From: Marinobacter sp. LV10R510-11A
GTDB lineage: Bacteria; Pseudomonadota; Gammaproteobacteria; Pseudomonadales; Oleiphilaceae
Length of the DNA: 64,000 bases
Direction of reading: 5' to 3'
Assembly (NCBI RefSeq): GCF_900215155.1
Contig: NZ_LT907980.1
Location: forward strand, 3,658,001-3,722,000
Numbering within the stretch: position 1 is the first letter of the stretch; each line of letters begins with the position of its first letter. A program made the position numbers and the translations under genes. Shown here piece after piece: positions 29,554 to 36,957 of the stretch. Below the pieces are notes generated by a model. It was not told where the DNA came from. It saw only the letters and a program-made list of their open reading frames with translations, and did not search any database.

Positions 29554-29967
29554 GCCGAAGGCTTTTTCCAATACCGGACCAACCTTGGTGCCCACGTCTA
29601 CACCTTCGGTGAGCAAGCGGGTTGCCTCGTTCAGGTAGGGCGCCAAGATGCGGGTGGTGTAAAAACCGGGGCCGTACTTGAGCATCCGGTGCTTCAGGCC
29701 CAGCATCACTTCTGGCAGGCCCAGTACTGTGTCGCTATTGGCGGCGACCACTGGGATGTCCAGGTCTGCCAGCTTCTGAAAGGTCTGCTGGCAGAGTACT
29801 GACAGCTCGCTGACTTCCTGAGCGCTCTCGGCGTTTTCAAACAAGTTAATGTCGGCGCCGACCATGAACGAGCCTTCCTTGGTGGAATACAACACCAGGG
29901 CCTTGGGCTTGGCCTGCGTGAGTTCCGCGAAGGCGGCGTTGAAGTCGTCGGCGAACGCCGCTTTCAG
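29554..29967 (-). pseudogene. fadJ: fadJ fatty-acid oxidation alpha subunit, deleted remnant
   Basis: In one open frame there are, in order, FadJ hydratase pieces (AFADDFNAAFAELTQAK, VLYSTKEGSFMVGADINLFE, KLADLDIPVVAA), then SDTVLGLPEVMLGL, then a jump of several hundred residues to GPGFYTTRILAPYLNEATRL and VGTKVGPVLEKAFG from the dehydrogenase domain. The oxyanion-hole segment after PVVAA and the whole NAD-binding domain are missing. The deletions are in frame, so an open reading frame of 263 codons survives (29416-30207), but it cannot be a working enzyme. The first 80 codons of that frame are not recognised. Confidence 0.8.
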
Positions 29968-30154
29968 CTGGCTCAGCACCTTGATGCGCTGTTTCATAGT
30001 TTTGGCAAAGCTCAGATCACGCAGTGCCGAGCTGAGTTCGGAAGACAGCGGCACCCGGCGGTCCGCGAGCGGATTGAACAGGCGGCCGTGCAGGTCTTTG
30101 CGGATGAGGAGTTTCACCAGATCACCCTGCAGCAAGGAAGCTTTGCTGAGTGCC

Positions 30155-30490
30155 TGCTTGCACCACGGGTTGGAGCAACTGGCGGAGCGCTGGGGTAGTG
30201 ATAACACGCAGGTTCAGCAGCGGCTGAGCGGGCTGTTTATCAGCGTGCTTCAGGAAGGGCAGGAGCAGGGTGTTCTCAATAACCAGGTGGGCACGCCGAT
30301 CTTGTTGGACTTCTTCTACGGGTTGCTACTGCGTGTTTGCCAAATGCATCTGTTACGTGGCAGGGCTGGGCGTATGGCCGACCAGCATGGGGTGCTGTTC
30401 GATATGCTGTGGCGGACGATCACCGTTTCCCCTGCAGAGCCACCGGTACCGGTACCGGCAGCGGCCAAGGCGCCTACCGCGACCCGATAG
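30155..30490 (+). pseudogene. TetR-family regulator, C-terminal remnant
   Basis: The plus strand encodes the ligand-binding half of a TetR-type repressor: HHGLEQLAERWGSD, QQRLSGLFISVLQEGQEQGV, DFFYGLLLRVCQMHLLRG and VLFDMLWRTI. The helix-turn-helix half is missing; the frame upstream is only the complement of the fadJ remnant. With fadJ and fadE beside it, this could be a former fatty-acid degradation locus with its own regulator, though that link is inferred. Confidence 0.6.
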
Positions 30491-30521
30491 CCCAGTCGTC
30501 CAAGTCTCCTACAAAAAATGA

Positions 30522-30755
30522 TTATTGCGTAGCTTGGCTGATCTTTTTTGCCTGCTCCGATGCCTCATTCTCCATAAATGCGTTCATATCCTTTTCAAAC
30601 TGCTGAACGTCTTTTGGTTGCACTGAGATCTTCGGAGCGCCGCTACCAGTCGTCCCTATAGGGCTTTCGAGAGTGGGCTGATCTTTCTTACTGATGTTGG
30701 AGGTAACAAGAAGTCCAACAACAATTAGAGCTATTAACAACATAATTAGCCGCAT
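30522..30755 (-). CDS. small single-helix membrane protein, unknown function
   Basis: A 77-residue protein with an N-terminal membrane helix (MRLIMLLIALIVVGLLVTS) and a short polar C-terminus containing a helical QPKDVQQFEKDMNAFMENEA stretch. It overlaps the upstream gene by ten bases on the same strand, which supports both being real. I do not recognise a family with a known role. Confidence 0.6.
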   Translation of the reverse strand: MRLIMLLIALIVVGLLVTSNISKKDQPTLESPIGTTGSGAPKISVQPKDVQQFEKDMNAFMENEASEQAKKISQATQ

Positions 30756-31036
30756 GACAGTATGGAAACACCCTCGATTTCAACCACCGTTTTTGCATCA
30801 GATCGCTCAATAATTTTTACCAGAGTCGATTGGATGGTTTCGTCTTCTCGGGCGTCACTGTCGCTAAAAAAAGTCTGCTCCTGCGGCTCCGAGTTCTCCT
30901 CCGAAATGAATGAAATAACGATTTTTGTTGCAGAGTCAGCCGTTTCTCCGAAGTATTCCAACGAAATCTTCGGATAACCGTTGAAGCCCTTTTTTACCTG
31001 TTTCGCGATTCGTTTTTTTGCTTTGTCGATGTTCAT
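30746..31036 (-). CDS. conserved small cytosolic protein, unknown function
   Basis: A 96-residue protein beginning NIDKAKKRIAKQVKKGFNGY with an alternating beta-like core (KISLEYFG, KIVISFIS) and ending VKIIERSDAKTVVEIEGVS. The sequence resembles a small hypothetical protein seen in several marine gammaproteobacteria; no function is known to me. It is the first gene of a two-gene unit with the membrane protein that overlaps its end. Confidence 0.6.
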   Translation of the reverse strand: MNIDKAKKRIAKQVKKGFNGYPKISLEYFGETADSATKIVISFISEENSEPQEQTFFSDSDAREDETIQSTLVKIIERSDAKTVVEIEGVSILSCG

Positions 31037-31144
31037 AATTTGAGCTCAGTGGTAAACGATCCGAAAAGTTTAGCGAATAAACCCTCGCGGCTACTTGAAC
31101 AGCGTTAGCGCTGCATTCCCTTTCCATACGAAGTTTGGTGAGGG

Positions 31145-31555
31145 TTAAGCGCCTTTTTGGTTTTCGATGTATTGCTTTATAATCGAAAGCGGTGCGCCAC
31201 CGCAGGTGATTACGCAGTAGCTTTTCGACCAGAAAAATGGTTTCCAGTAATAGCTATTAACGTGGTCGGCAAACTCTTTCCTGATTCTTCGAGAGGTTCC
31301 CGTTTTCAGGGCGTTCACAAAATCAGCTACGGCGTATTTGGGGGGTAGTTCCATCAAAATATGGATGTGGTCAGGCTCGCCGTTTACCTCAAAAAGCTCC
31401 CCCTCCCAAGCGCTCACACGCTCAGAAATCAGTTCAGACAGGCGAGCTAATATGCCCTCGTTAATGACCGGGTTTCGATACTTTGTCACAAGAACCAAGT
31501 GATACTTTGTGTTGTATACGCAATGGTGCTGAGCTTTCAGGGTTGTTTTAGACAT
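31145..31555 (-). CDS. tnpA: IS200/IS605 transposase TnpA (Y1 HUH)
   Basis: A 136-residue single-stranded DNA transposase. It has the HUH motif (DHIHIL), the preceding beta strand (YHLVLVTKYRNPV), KTGTSRRIRKEF, and a C-terminal helix SIIKQYIENQK bearing the catalytic Tyr. The start at 31555 gives MSKTTLKAQHHCVYN as in homologues. No frame damage is visible, so it may be active. Confidence 0.93.
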   Translation of the reverse strand: MSKTTLKAQHHCVYNTKYHLVLVTKYRNPVINEGILARLSELISERVSAWEGELFEVNGEPDHIHILMELPPKYAVADFVNALKTGTSRRIRKEFADHVNSYYWKPFFWSKSYCVITCGGAPLSIIKQYIENQKGA

Positions 31556-31578
31556 AGGAACCAATTATATTAGGATTC

Positions 31579-32799
31579 ATGGATAAGCGCAAAATCAATT
31601 ACAAGCTCTACCCCAGCCAATCGCAATCTGAGCGGTTGCTTGAGAGCTTGCGCTTACACCAACAACTTTATAATGCCGCACTACAAGAGCGTATCGACTG
31701 TTACCGAAAAACCGGAAAGTCGATATCCTATAACGACCAACAAGCCAGTTTGACTCAGATCCGCGCCGACCATCCCGAATACAAAGCCATTCCGGTTTAC
31801 ATTACCCGAATGACGCTTCGCCGCCTGGACAAAGCGTTCAAAGCGTTTTTTGAGCGCGTAAAGAAAGGCCAGGCTCCGGGGTTCCCCCGCTTTCGCTCAC
31901 TCAGCCGGTTTTCCAGTTTTGAGATGTGCGGTGGCAGCGGCTGGGCGTTTATTCCCGAGGCGAACGGTAAGCACGGCAGGCTTTCGATCAACGGCATTGG
32001 CCGCATCAAGGCTCGGGGGAAGGCTCGAACTCTGGGAAAAGTCAAAACTAGCCAGGTTATCCATAAGCACGGGCAGTGGTTCTTATCAGTCACCGTCGAA
32101 TGTGAGCCTGTGCGGGCCTGCAAAGGCCAGAAAGCTTGCGGGTTCGATTGGGGCGTGGAGTATTTAGGCACGGTTACGCACGAAAACGGCGAGCATTACG
32201 CGATCGAGAACCCACGTTACTACCGGGACTCCAAAGAGAGCTTGCTGCCGATGCAGCAGGCTGTATCACGCAAAAAGCGAGGTTCCAACCGGTGGAAGCG
32301 GGCCTGTAAAGTTCTGACTCAAGCCAGAGCTAAGGTTGCCCGGCAGCGCCACCACGATCACCATCAACTGAGTCACGATCTCGCGAAGGAATACACGCTC
32401 TTTGCCACGGAAAAACTGACCATTCGGAACATGACCCGAACGGCAAAAGGCACACTCGAAAAGCCAGGGAAAATGGTCAAGCAGAAGTCCGGGTTAAACC
32501 GGGAGATACTAGACACCGCGCCGGCAAAGTTGCTGGCCATGATTCACTACAAAGTCGAAGAAACTGGTGGTGAGTTTGTCGAAATACCCACTCGAAAAGC
32601 AAAGCCGAGTCAGCGTTGCCCTGCCTGCTGGGAGGTCGTAAAAAAGACGCTCAGCGAACGAACGCATCAGTGCGATTGCGGCTGTACCATGCCGCGTGAC
32701 GCGGCGAGCGGCCTTGTGGCTATCAAGTGGGCTTTAGGTTTGGGCGGAAACTCGCCCAATGCAGGTCACTCTGCAAAACCGCTTCTAAGTGTGGCTTAG
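31579..32799 (+). CDS. tnpB: TnpB RNA-guided nuclease of IS605 type
   Basis: TnpB proteins are small RuvC nucleases guided by an RNA from the element's right end, ancestors of Cas12. The 406-residue protein keeps the RuvC acids: Asp190 in CGFDWGVEYLG, Glu278 in ATEKLTIRN and Asp374 in MPRDAASG. The zinc finger between RuvC II and III is intact (CPAC and CDCG). The N-terminal helix-turn-helix part starts MDKRKINYKLYPSQSQSERL. SD-like TAGGA lies before the ATG. All elements needed for activity seem present. Confidence 0.93.
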   Translation: MDKRKINYKLYPSQSQSERLLESLRLHQQLYNAALQERIDCYRKTGKSISYNDQQASLTQIRADHPEYKAIPVYITRMTLRRLDKAFKAFFERVKKGQAPGFPRFRSLSRFSSFEMCGGSGWAFIPEANGKHGRLSINGIGRIKARGKARTLGKVKTSQVIHKHGQWFLSVTVECEPVRACKGQKACGFDWGVEYLGTVTHENGEHYAIENPRYYRDSKESLLPMQQAVSRKKRGSNRWKRACKVLTQARAKVARQRHHDHHQLSHDLAKEYTLFATEKLTIRNMTRTAKGTLEKPGKMVKQKSGLNREILDTAPAKLLAMIHYKVEETGGEFVEIPTRKAKPSQRCPACWEVVKKTLSERTHQCDCGCTMPRDAASGLVAIKWALGLGGNSPNAGHSAKPLLSVA

Positions 32800-32860
32800 T
32801 GGCGGTAGTTTATTAACCTAATCCGTTAGTATAATCCTTTACGGATAGAGTCCCGTTCAA
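32700..32860 (+). ncRNA. putative omega RNA of TnpB
   Basis: In this family the guide RNA overlaps the 3' end of tnpB and runs to the right end of the element, with the guide taken from flanking DNA. The stem at 32821-32846 and the end near 32860 would form its 3' scaffold. The 5' limit is a guess, and no transcript evidence exists here. Confidence 0.4.
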
Positions 32861-32907
32861 ATCGAATTGCCAGACCACCAATGTACTATGTAGGTAGCAT
32901 ATATACC

Positions 32908-33414
32908 ATGCCGTCACCGTTGAATAATGTTGTGTTGATCGGTATGCCTGGCTCAGGCAAAAGTACCGTGGGCGTTGTGCTGGCCAAGGCCGCCGCGTTG
33001 GCTTTTATGGATACCGATTTGTTGATTCAATCACATGCGGGCGAAAGCTTGCAGAGCATTGTTGATGGCCGGGGTTACGAAGCTTTGCGCCGTGTTGAGG
33101 AGCAAGTACTGTGCAACCTGGATGTGGCTGGCCACGTTATTGCGACCGGCGGCAGCGCGGTGTACAGCGAGCGTGCGATGCAGCACCTCAAACGCAACAG
33201 CGTGATTGTGTTTTTGGATATTTCTATGGCAGCGGTGCGCCAGCGCATTGGCGACTTCAGCCTTAGGGGTATTTCCAAACGGCCAGACCAAACACTGGAA
33301 GAGCTGTTTGCCGAGAGACGCATATTATACACTCGCTACGCCGATGTCGTTGTTCACTGCGAGCACAAAACTCAGGATCAGGTGTGTGAAGAGATCCTTC
33401 TGAAGGCTTGCTAA
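32908..33414 (+). CDS. shikimate kinase-like P-loop kinase
   Basis: About 168 residues of the shikimate kinase fold. It has the Walker A loop GMPGSGKSTVG, the DTD motif in FMDTDLLIQ, GYEALRRVEEQVL, the GG motif in VIATGGSAVYSE, and a lid region with RGISKRPDQTLEEL. The ATG at 32908 gives a normal N-terminus; an ATG at 32881 adds nine residues. It is a solitary gene just past the IS605 element, away from other aro genes, so it may be a second copy or act on another substrate. Confidence 0.8.
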   Translation: MPSPLNNVVLIGMPGSGKSTVGVVLAKAAALAFMDTDLLIQSHAGESLQSIVDGRGYEALRRVEEQVLCNLDVAGHVIATGGSAVYSERAMQHLKRNSVIVFLDISMAAVRQRIGDFSLRGISKRPDQTLEELFAERRILYTRYADVVVHCEHKTQDQVCEEILLKAC

Positions 33415-33657
33415 AAGTTGCCTCATATTCGCACGGGCCATAACAGCCGCCTTCAGCGCCAAACCCGCCAATATCGATACCTTCGGGTTGGCGATGCTCA
33501 TGGTTATCAGCAAATGTAAACCATTCCTATCTATTGGTTGGCCTTAAGGCCATACTGATAACGTTGCGAACCAGCTTGGCTGCTTTAATAGCGGTCACTG
33601 CGTAGCCACAGCCATTAAGTTGGCTCAAATTGGCTTTAGGTTTATGAGGAAAGCATC

Positions 33658-33774
33658 ATGAGTAAAGGAAAAGACAGTAAGAAAGACCCGAAAAAGAAAC
33701 CGCTTTTAACAGCAAAAGAGAAGAAAGCCGCAAAAGTTGCCAAGAAATCCCCATCAAACGTGCTAGGTAGCTAA
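33658..33774 (+). CDS. 38-residue lysine-rich protein
   Basis: A very small gene below usual ORF cut-offs. AGGA lies about eight bases before the ATG, the product (MSKGKDSKKDPKKKPLL and on) is about 40% lysine, and a good terminator follows eight bases after the stop. The combination of ribosome binding site, clean frame and terminator argues that it is expressed. Small Lys-rich proteins of this kind occur in gammaproteobacteria without known role; nucleic-acid binding is a guess from charge. Confidence 0.6.
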   Translation: MSKGKDSKKDPKKKPLLTAKEKKAAKVAKKSPSNVLGS

Positions 33775-33781
33775 ACACGGC

Positions 33782-33816
33782 AATGCCATCGATTTCTCCG
33801 GTGGCATTTATTTTTT
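33782..33816 (+). terminator. Rho-independent terminator of the lysine-rich gene
   Basis: AATGCCA and TGGCATT form a seven-base-pair stem around a 13-base loop, followed by TATTTTTT. It lies eight bases after the small gene's stop. Confidence 0.75.
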
Positions 33817-33887
33817 AATTTCAATTTCCTTAATACTCTCGTTGGTCAGATTACCTCATCAATCAATCGATATCAGCCGGCCCAGCG

Positions 33888-34229
33888 CTATGTGGTGCGC
33901 GGGGCAAACATGATAATTGCCATGCCTAAAAGCGCCACCGCAGACCCCACTATGTCCCATGTTGTTGGTCGAATTCCGTTGACTGTCCATAGCCAGAATA
34001 TCGCCATGACAATATAAACACCACCATAGGCGGCATAGACCCTGCCCGCGGCGGTTGGATGCAGTGACAACAACCATACGAAAGCGACCAAGCTCAGAGC
34101 GCCGGGTACCAGAAGCCAGATTGTCTTGCCTTCTCGAAGCCACAGATATGGTAAGTAGCAACCGACAATTTCCGCTAGCGCAGTGATGATAAAAAGGCCA
34201 ACAGTTTTCAGTTCAGGCAAAACAATCAT
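33888..34229 (-). CDS. YnfA-family small membrane protein (integron cassette gene)
   Basis: About 113 residues and four membrane helices, family UPF0060/YnfA, related to small multidrug resistance proteins. Typical pieces: [38 protein letters not shown] and [17 protein letters not shown]. The ATG at 34229 is favoured over 34253. It is the last cassette of the array in transcription direction, following the attC at 34261-34344. No convincing attC follows its stop, so its own recombination site may be lost. Confidence 0.85.
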   Translation of the reverse strand: MIVLPELKTVGLFIITALAEIVGCYLPYLWLREGKTIWLLVPGALSLVAFVWLLSLHPTAAGRVYAAYGGVYIVMAIFWLWTVNGIRPTTWDIVGSAVALLGMAIIMFAPRTT

Positions 34230-34260
34230 TGCGTAGCCCTGTTTCTCAGCCATATTTTTT

Positions 34261-34344
34261 GCCTAACGCTGAGTTAAGCAGCGTGCGTAAGCATATCCGG
34301 CCGAGGCCCAACGGGCCAGAGCGAATTTAATGCAATTGTTAGGG
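34261..34344 (-). repeat. attC site, MAPEG cassette
   Basis: Read on the minus strand, CCCTAAC (34338-34344) is the R'' end and GTTAGGC (34261-34267) a perfect GTTRRRY R' end, 84 bp apart. The inside is partly palindromic. It carries the original stop codon of the MAPEG gene. Confidence 0.75.
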
Positions 34345-34567
34345 TAGCGCACCGAGAATCTGAACGCTCATGATGAACATGCACATTACCCCGACTGCAT
34401 ACGCAACCGTTCGCCAAGGCTGAATCCCGCCCAACGAAGGCTGCATCTTCGGGAGTCTTGAACGTGACTTTTCCGATTCGATGGAACCCTTGATATGCGG
34501 AGATAGTAAACATCTTAAAGAACAGGAGCACTGAAGCTACCGCGTACCAATATTCTGCTTGATCCAT
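34339..34567 (-). pseudogene. MAPEG-family membrane protein, internally deleted cassette gene
   Basis: The N-terminus matches MAPEG-like proteins (YWYAVASVLLFFKMFTISAY then TFKTPEDAAFVGR). The frame then changes; in the +1 frame the C-terminal helix appears (QPWRTVAYAVG with CMFIMSVQIL) and ends at a TAA located in the attC R'' sequence. The middle of the protein, some 60 residues, is gone and the deletion shifts the frame, so the 97-codon open frame extending to 34274 ends in nonsense read through the attC. MAPEG proteins act in glutathione or lipid-mediator metabolism. Confidence 0.7.
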
Positions 34568-34580
34568 GGTGTTCCTTGCC

Positions 34581-34639
34581 TCCTAACGCTCCGCTAATGT
34601 GCGACGCCTGCGGCGTCACCACTAAGCGGCTTGTTAGCA
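34581..34639 (-). repeat. attC site, brnTA cassette
   Basis: A classic short attC on the minus strand: CTAACAAGCCGCTT at the R''/L'' side and AGCGGAGCGTTAGG at the L'/R' side pair as an imperfect stem around a central GC-rich palindrome (GACGCCGCAGGCGTC). It overlaps the last codons of brnA. Confidence 0.85.
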
Positions 34640-34863
34640 GATTCGGCTTGAAGGCGCTCAACTAGCCACACCTTGATGATTGACTGGCGGGTAACGCCAA
34701 TGCGCGCCGCCTCACGATCCAGTGAATCTACGACCCAAACAGGAAAGTCAACGTTGATTCGCTTTTGTTCCTGATTGACACGGCGGACCGTGGACAGATC
34801 AAGGTCATCAACAATATCTTCCTGACCTTCCTCGAATTTTTTATCGAAGTCTTTAGCTTTCAT
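34594..34863 (-). CDS. brnA: BrnA-type antitoxin
   Basis: An 89-residue antitoxin of the BrnA/ribbon-helix-helix type: RINVDFPVWVVDSLDREAAR and IGVTRQSIIKVWLVERL form the DNA-binding fold that neutralises the toxin and represses the operon. The ATG at 34863, nine bases after GGAGG, is chosen over the frame start at 34872, and it overlaps the end of the toxin gene. The last residues (ANKPLSGDAAGVAH) are encoded by the attC site, a frequent outcome in cassette genes. Confidence 0.85.
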   Translation of the reverse strand: MKAKDFDKKFEEGQEDIVDDLDLSTVRRVNQEQKRINVDFPVWVVDSLDREAARIGVTRQSIIKVWLVERLQAESANKPLSGDAAGVAH

Positions 34864-35116
34864 AGAGCTCAACCTCCTTCTTGCGGGAACGCCTGACTGA
34901 AATCAGGCGAATACGGCTTTCCCTGTATGTGACGACCGCCGACCAGTGTCTTTCACCAATCTTGCCTATCAGCAAAAATCTTGGCTCGCCCTCTGACTTT
35001 GCGCGGATTTCCAATAGATTCGGATCTTTCCACAGACGTTGGGCGGCCACGAAATCAATACCGTGCTTATCCAGATTGGTCTGACTTTTGGCTTCGTCGA
35101 ACTCAAACTCGTCCAT
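34853..35116 (-). CDS. brnT: BrnT-type ribonuclease toxin
   Basis: An 87-residue toxin of the BrnT family (RelE-like fold). Typical are EFDEAKSQTNLDKHGIDFVA, RFLLIGKIGERHWSAVVTYR and IRLISVRRSRKKEVE, with the catalytic basic residues in the last strand. BrnT cleaves RNA and is held by BrnA. Toxin first, antitoxin second, overlapping, is the standard order. It is a cassette gene in the array. Confidence 0.88.
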   Translation of the reverse strand: MDEFEFDEAKSQTNLDKHGIDFVAAQRLWKDPNLLEIRAKSEGEPRFLLIGKIGERHWSAVVTYRESRIRLISVRRSRKKEVELYES

Positions 35117-35332
35117 GAGTATAAATTATCCCTTTTTTACTCAGCTCGCAAGATGTGGGAGGCGTAGTGCAACTGCTAACGCTGAGGGAACCAGAAGCGC
35201 CAGCTTATGGCGCCAGGAACCAGACCACCGAATGAGCAGTTCGGCTCAGAAGATTGCGCCGGATTGCCCCGCGACCTGAACGCCAGATTGGAGCCGCGAC
35301 GCGGCGGAAAATCGGTCGCTGTGCAGCCGATT
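35117..35332. other. non-coding stretch with possible damaged attC
   Basis: No gene seen. On the minus strand GTTAGCA (35174-35180) resembles an attC R' end and is followed inward by a stem GCGCCA / TGGCGC, but no matching R'' could be found. It may be the remains of the attC of the cassette that received the intron. Confidence 0.3.
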
Positions 35333-36000
35333 GTGTACGCCCAGCATGGGCATGAACTAATGGGGTGAAAGTCCCCTGTGGGAAGGTCACCGTTCAGCCG
35401 GTTTTAGCCGATTGAACGCTAACCACTAGCGAATGGCAAGGGCCAATCCGTGAGGAGCGGTCTCCGGAACGCCGGCCGGAAGTAAGCCGCTAGCAAAACT
35501 GCGAGCTGATGAACAAGAACATCATATGAGACATAGGCCGGCGGCGAGTTGGCACAAGCCGACGCCTCGGGATCTGTTCAACGAGCGATCGGTCAATTAC
35601 CAGTCAGGCTACTGGTCGATCAAGCCTGGGCGCAGCCGTTGCCATCGGCGGTTGCGAGCCAACTAGGTGGACACCGATAGCGCCGATGGAGGTAACCCCG
35701 CCGATGATTGAGCAGAAGTCAGCAGACGGCACAGTAGCCAAGCGCCCATCGTAATGGTTGGGACACGGTGAAGGCCTGAACCCGAAAATCAATGAGGAGC
35801 CTGTGCAGCTCAACGATTCCATATCCGACCGGACTGAGGAACGTTGGCGCAAAATCAGAAGCCATCATTGGGGTAGGAGGAGGTAATCGGCCATCTTACT
35901 CTGAACGTTTTCGGGAAACGCCCTGTGCGGATCCGCCGGTCCGACGCATCGGTGCAGGGTGTTGTGGGGGCTGGGGGTTAGATACCCCCGGCTACCCGAT
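35333..36000 (+). mobile_element. group II intron without an encoded protein
   Basis: The start GTGTACGCCCAGCATGGGCA, then GGGGTGAAAGTCCCCTGTGG, matches the 5' end of many bacterial group II introns, and the end GGGGGTTAGATACCCCC with GGCTACCCGAT matches a domain VI with bulged A and the 3' end. Before it, GAAACGCCCTGTGCGGATCC looks like domain V with a CGC triad, although the loop is longer than usual. Between, about 550 bases read like domain I-III structure; no reverse transcriptase frame is present. The intron is on the plus strand, opposite to the cassette genes. Ends are judged by eye. Confidence 0.65.
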
Positions 36001-36144
36001 TAGGCAGGGCTTAAAGCTGACGCCTGTTCAGAAAAGATATTTTGCACAATGCCCGAGGTACCAGCCTAGGCGGCGTTTGAGCGATAGCCTGCACGTACAG
36101 GCAAATTGTCACAGCGTAAATAAACGGCGTAATTATTTTAAGCC

Positions 36145-36214
36145 GTCTAACGTTTGACGAGAGAGGCGTGTCCTGGCTTGCCGGGGCACGCCTCTCTCGA
36201 CGGAAGGGTTAGGT
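36145..36214 (-). repeat. attC site, cupin cassette
   Basis: On the minus strand ACCTAAC (R'') and GTTAGAC (R') both match consensus, 70 bp apart. The arms CGAGAGAGGCGTG / CACGCCTCTCTCG are an unusually long perfect pairing. The cupin stop codon lies in R''. Confidence 0.9.
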
Positions 36215-36586
36215 CTCTGTGTGCGCATATTGGCTTTCGAGTAGCTCAAACCCGGAAAGAGCGGGGCACACGACAGATATGAAAACCAGCGGTTCAGGAC
36301 CAGTGTTTAGTACGCCATGAACTTCACCTTTGTGAGCAACGACGACATCGCCTGCTGTGATCTGCTTTGAGCTGCCGGCGGCATCGAGTTGGTATTGACC
36401 GTGACCGGACAGGATTGTCCAGGTGTCTTGACCCTCAGGATGCAGATGAGCTGAAATTCTTTGGCCTGACTTTACGTACCAAGCCACGATTGCGGCTTCA
36501 ACCGACTCTGTAATGACAGACCTGAAGGGCTCGCCATCAGCCGGCTGAAGATGATTGGCGCTGGGGAAGATGCGTTTGATGCTCAT
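36209..36586 (-). CDS. cupin-domain protein (integron cassette gene)
   Basis: A 125-residue single-domain cupin. The first motif HLHPEGQDTWTILSGHGQY gives the metal-binding His and Glu-like residues and the second GDVVVAHKGEVHGVLNTGP the last His. AGGA precedes the ATG. Small cupins are common in integron cassettes; possible roles are metal-dependent dioxygenase, isomerase or ligand binding. Its TAA is part of the attC. Confidence 0.85.
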   Translation of the reverse strand: MSIKRIFPSANHLQPADGEPFRSVITESVEAAIVAWYVKSGQRISAHLHPEGQDTWTILSGHGQYQLDAAGSSKQITAGDVVVAHKGEVHGVLNTGPEPLVFISVVCPALSGFELLESQYAHTET

Positions 36587-36653
36587 GGGACCGACTTCCT
36601 TTGGGATTTGCTGCGATTTGTGGAGACAGTGCGCTTGCGGTTGCTCCTAAGAA

Positions 36654-36711
36654 ACCTAACACTTGAGTTCAGCGGCTGCCGAAGGCAGTCCTTTGCAACG
36701 AAGAGTTAAAC
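36654..36711 (-). repeat. attC site, second unknown cassette
   Basis: On the minus strand GTTTAAC (R'') and GTTAGGT (R') match consensus, 58 bp apart, with a central GACTGCCTTCGGCAGC palindrome. The stop of the 74-residue gene lies in R''. Confidence 0.9.
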
Positions 36712-36930
36712 ATCTTCGCGCATGAGACGGATATCGACTTCTCGCGCGACATATCGTTCATTGCTTGTTATTCCACGAAGTACCCAAGGTGCATTGGTTT
36801 CAGGCTGTACATCTGAGCCGGATACGACGTTGAGCCTTTTGGCTTCAAGCAGGGGCTCGCCAACTATGGTTTCGGTCCGGACGATCCACCAAAGGCCAAT
36901 GTCTCCGCCGACGAATGCAAACAATCGCAT
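36706..36930 (-). CDS. 74-residue cassette protein, unknown function
   Basis: A small protein, MRLFAFVGGDIGLWWIVRTE then GEPLLEAKRLNVVSGSD and REVDIRLMREDV. I do not recognise the family. It sits precisely between two good attC sites (start 28 bases after the R' of one, stop inside the R'' of the next), which supports it as a genuine cassette gene. Confidence 0.65.
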   Translation of the reverse strand: MRLFAFVGGDIGLWWIVRTETIVGEPLLEAKRLNVVSGSDVQPETNAPWVLRGITSNERYVAREVDIRLMREDV

Positions 36931-36957
36931 ACTATTTCAAACTCCTTTCGTGTTGAG

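Larger units (their letters stand above)
31100..32860. mobile_element. IS605-type insertion sequence (IS200/IS605 family)
   Basis: Divergent tnpA (minus) and tnpB (plus) with 23 bases between starts is the IS605 layout. Family members have no inverted repeats but carry subterminal hairpins; candidates are CAGCG-TTAG-CGCTG at 31100-31113 on the left and the imperfect stem at 32821-32846 (ATCCGT ... ACGGAT) on the right. TCAA at 32857-32860 would fit the usual right cleavage site. I could not find a convincing TTAC-type left flank, so the left limit is only approximate. Both genes look intact. Confidence 0.75.

Noticed and set aside
33325..33513. 62-codon minus-strand frame after the shikimate-kinase-like gene
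   Set aside because: No good ribosome binding site, partly antisense to the kinase gene, not recognised.
33800..33888. attC expected after ynfA
   Set aside because: A GTTGGTC and surrounding bases were considered but no RYYYAAC/GTTRRRY pair with a folding interior could be made.
35792..36157. 121-codon frame within and past the proposed intron
   Set aside because: It shows no reverse transcriptase or maturase motif and crosses the intron's 3' end, so it is not an intron-encoded protein.
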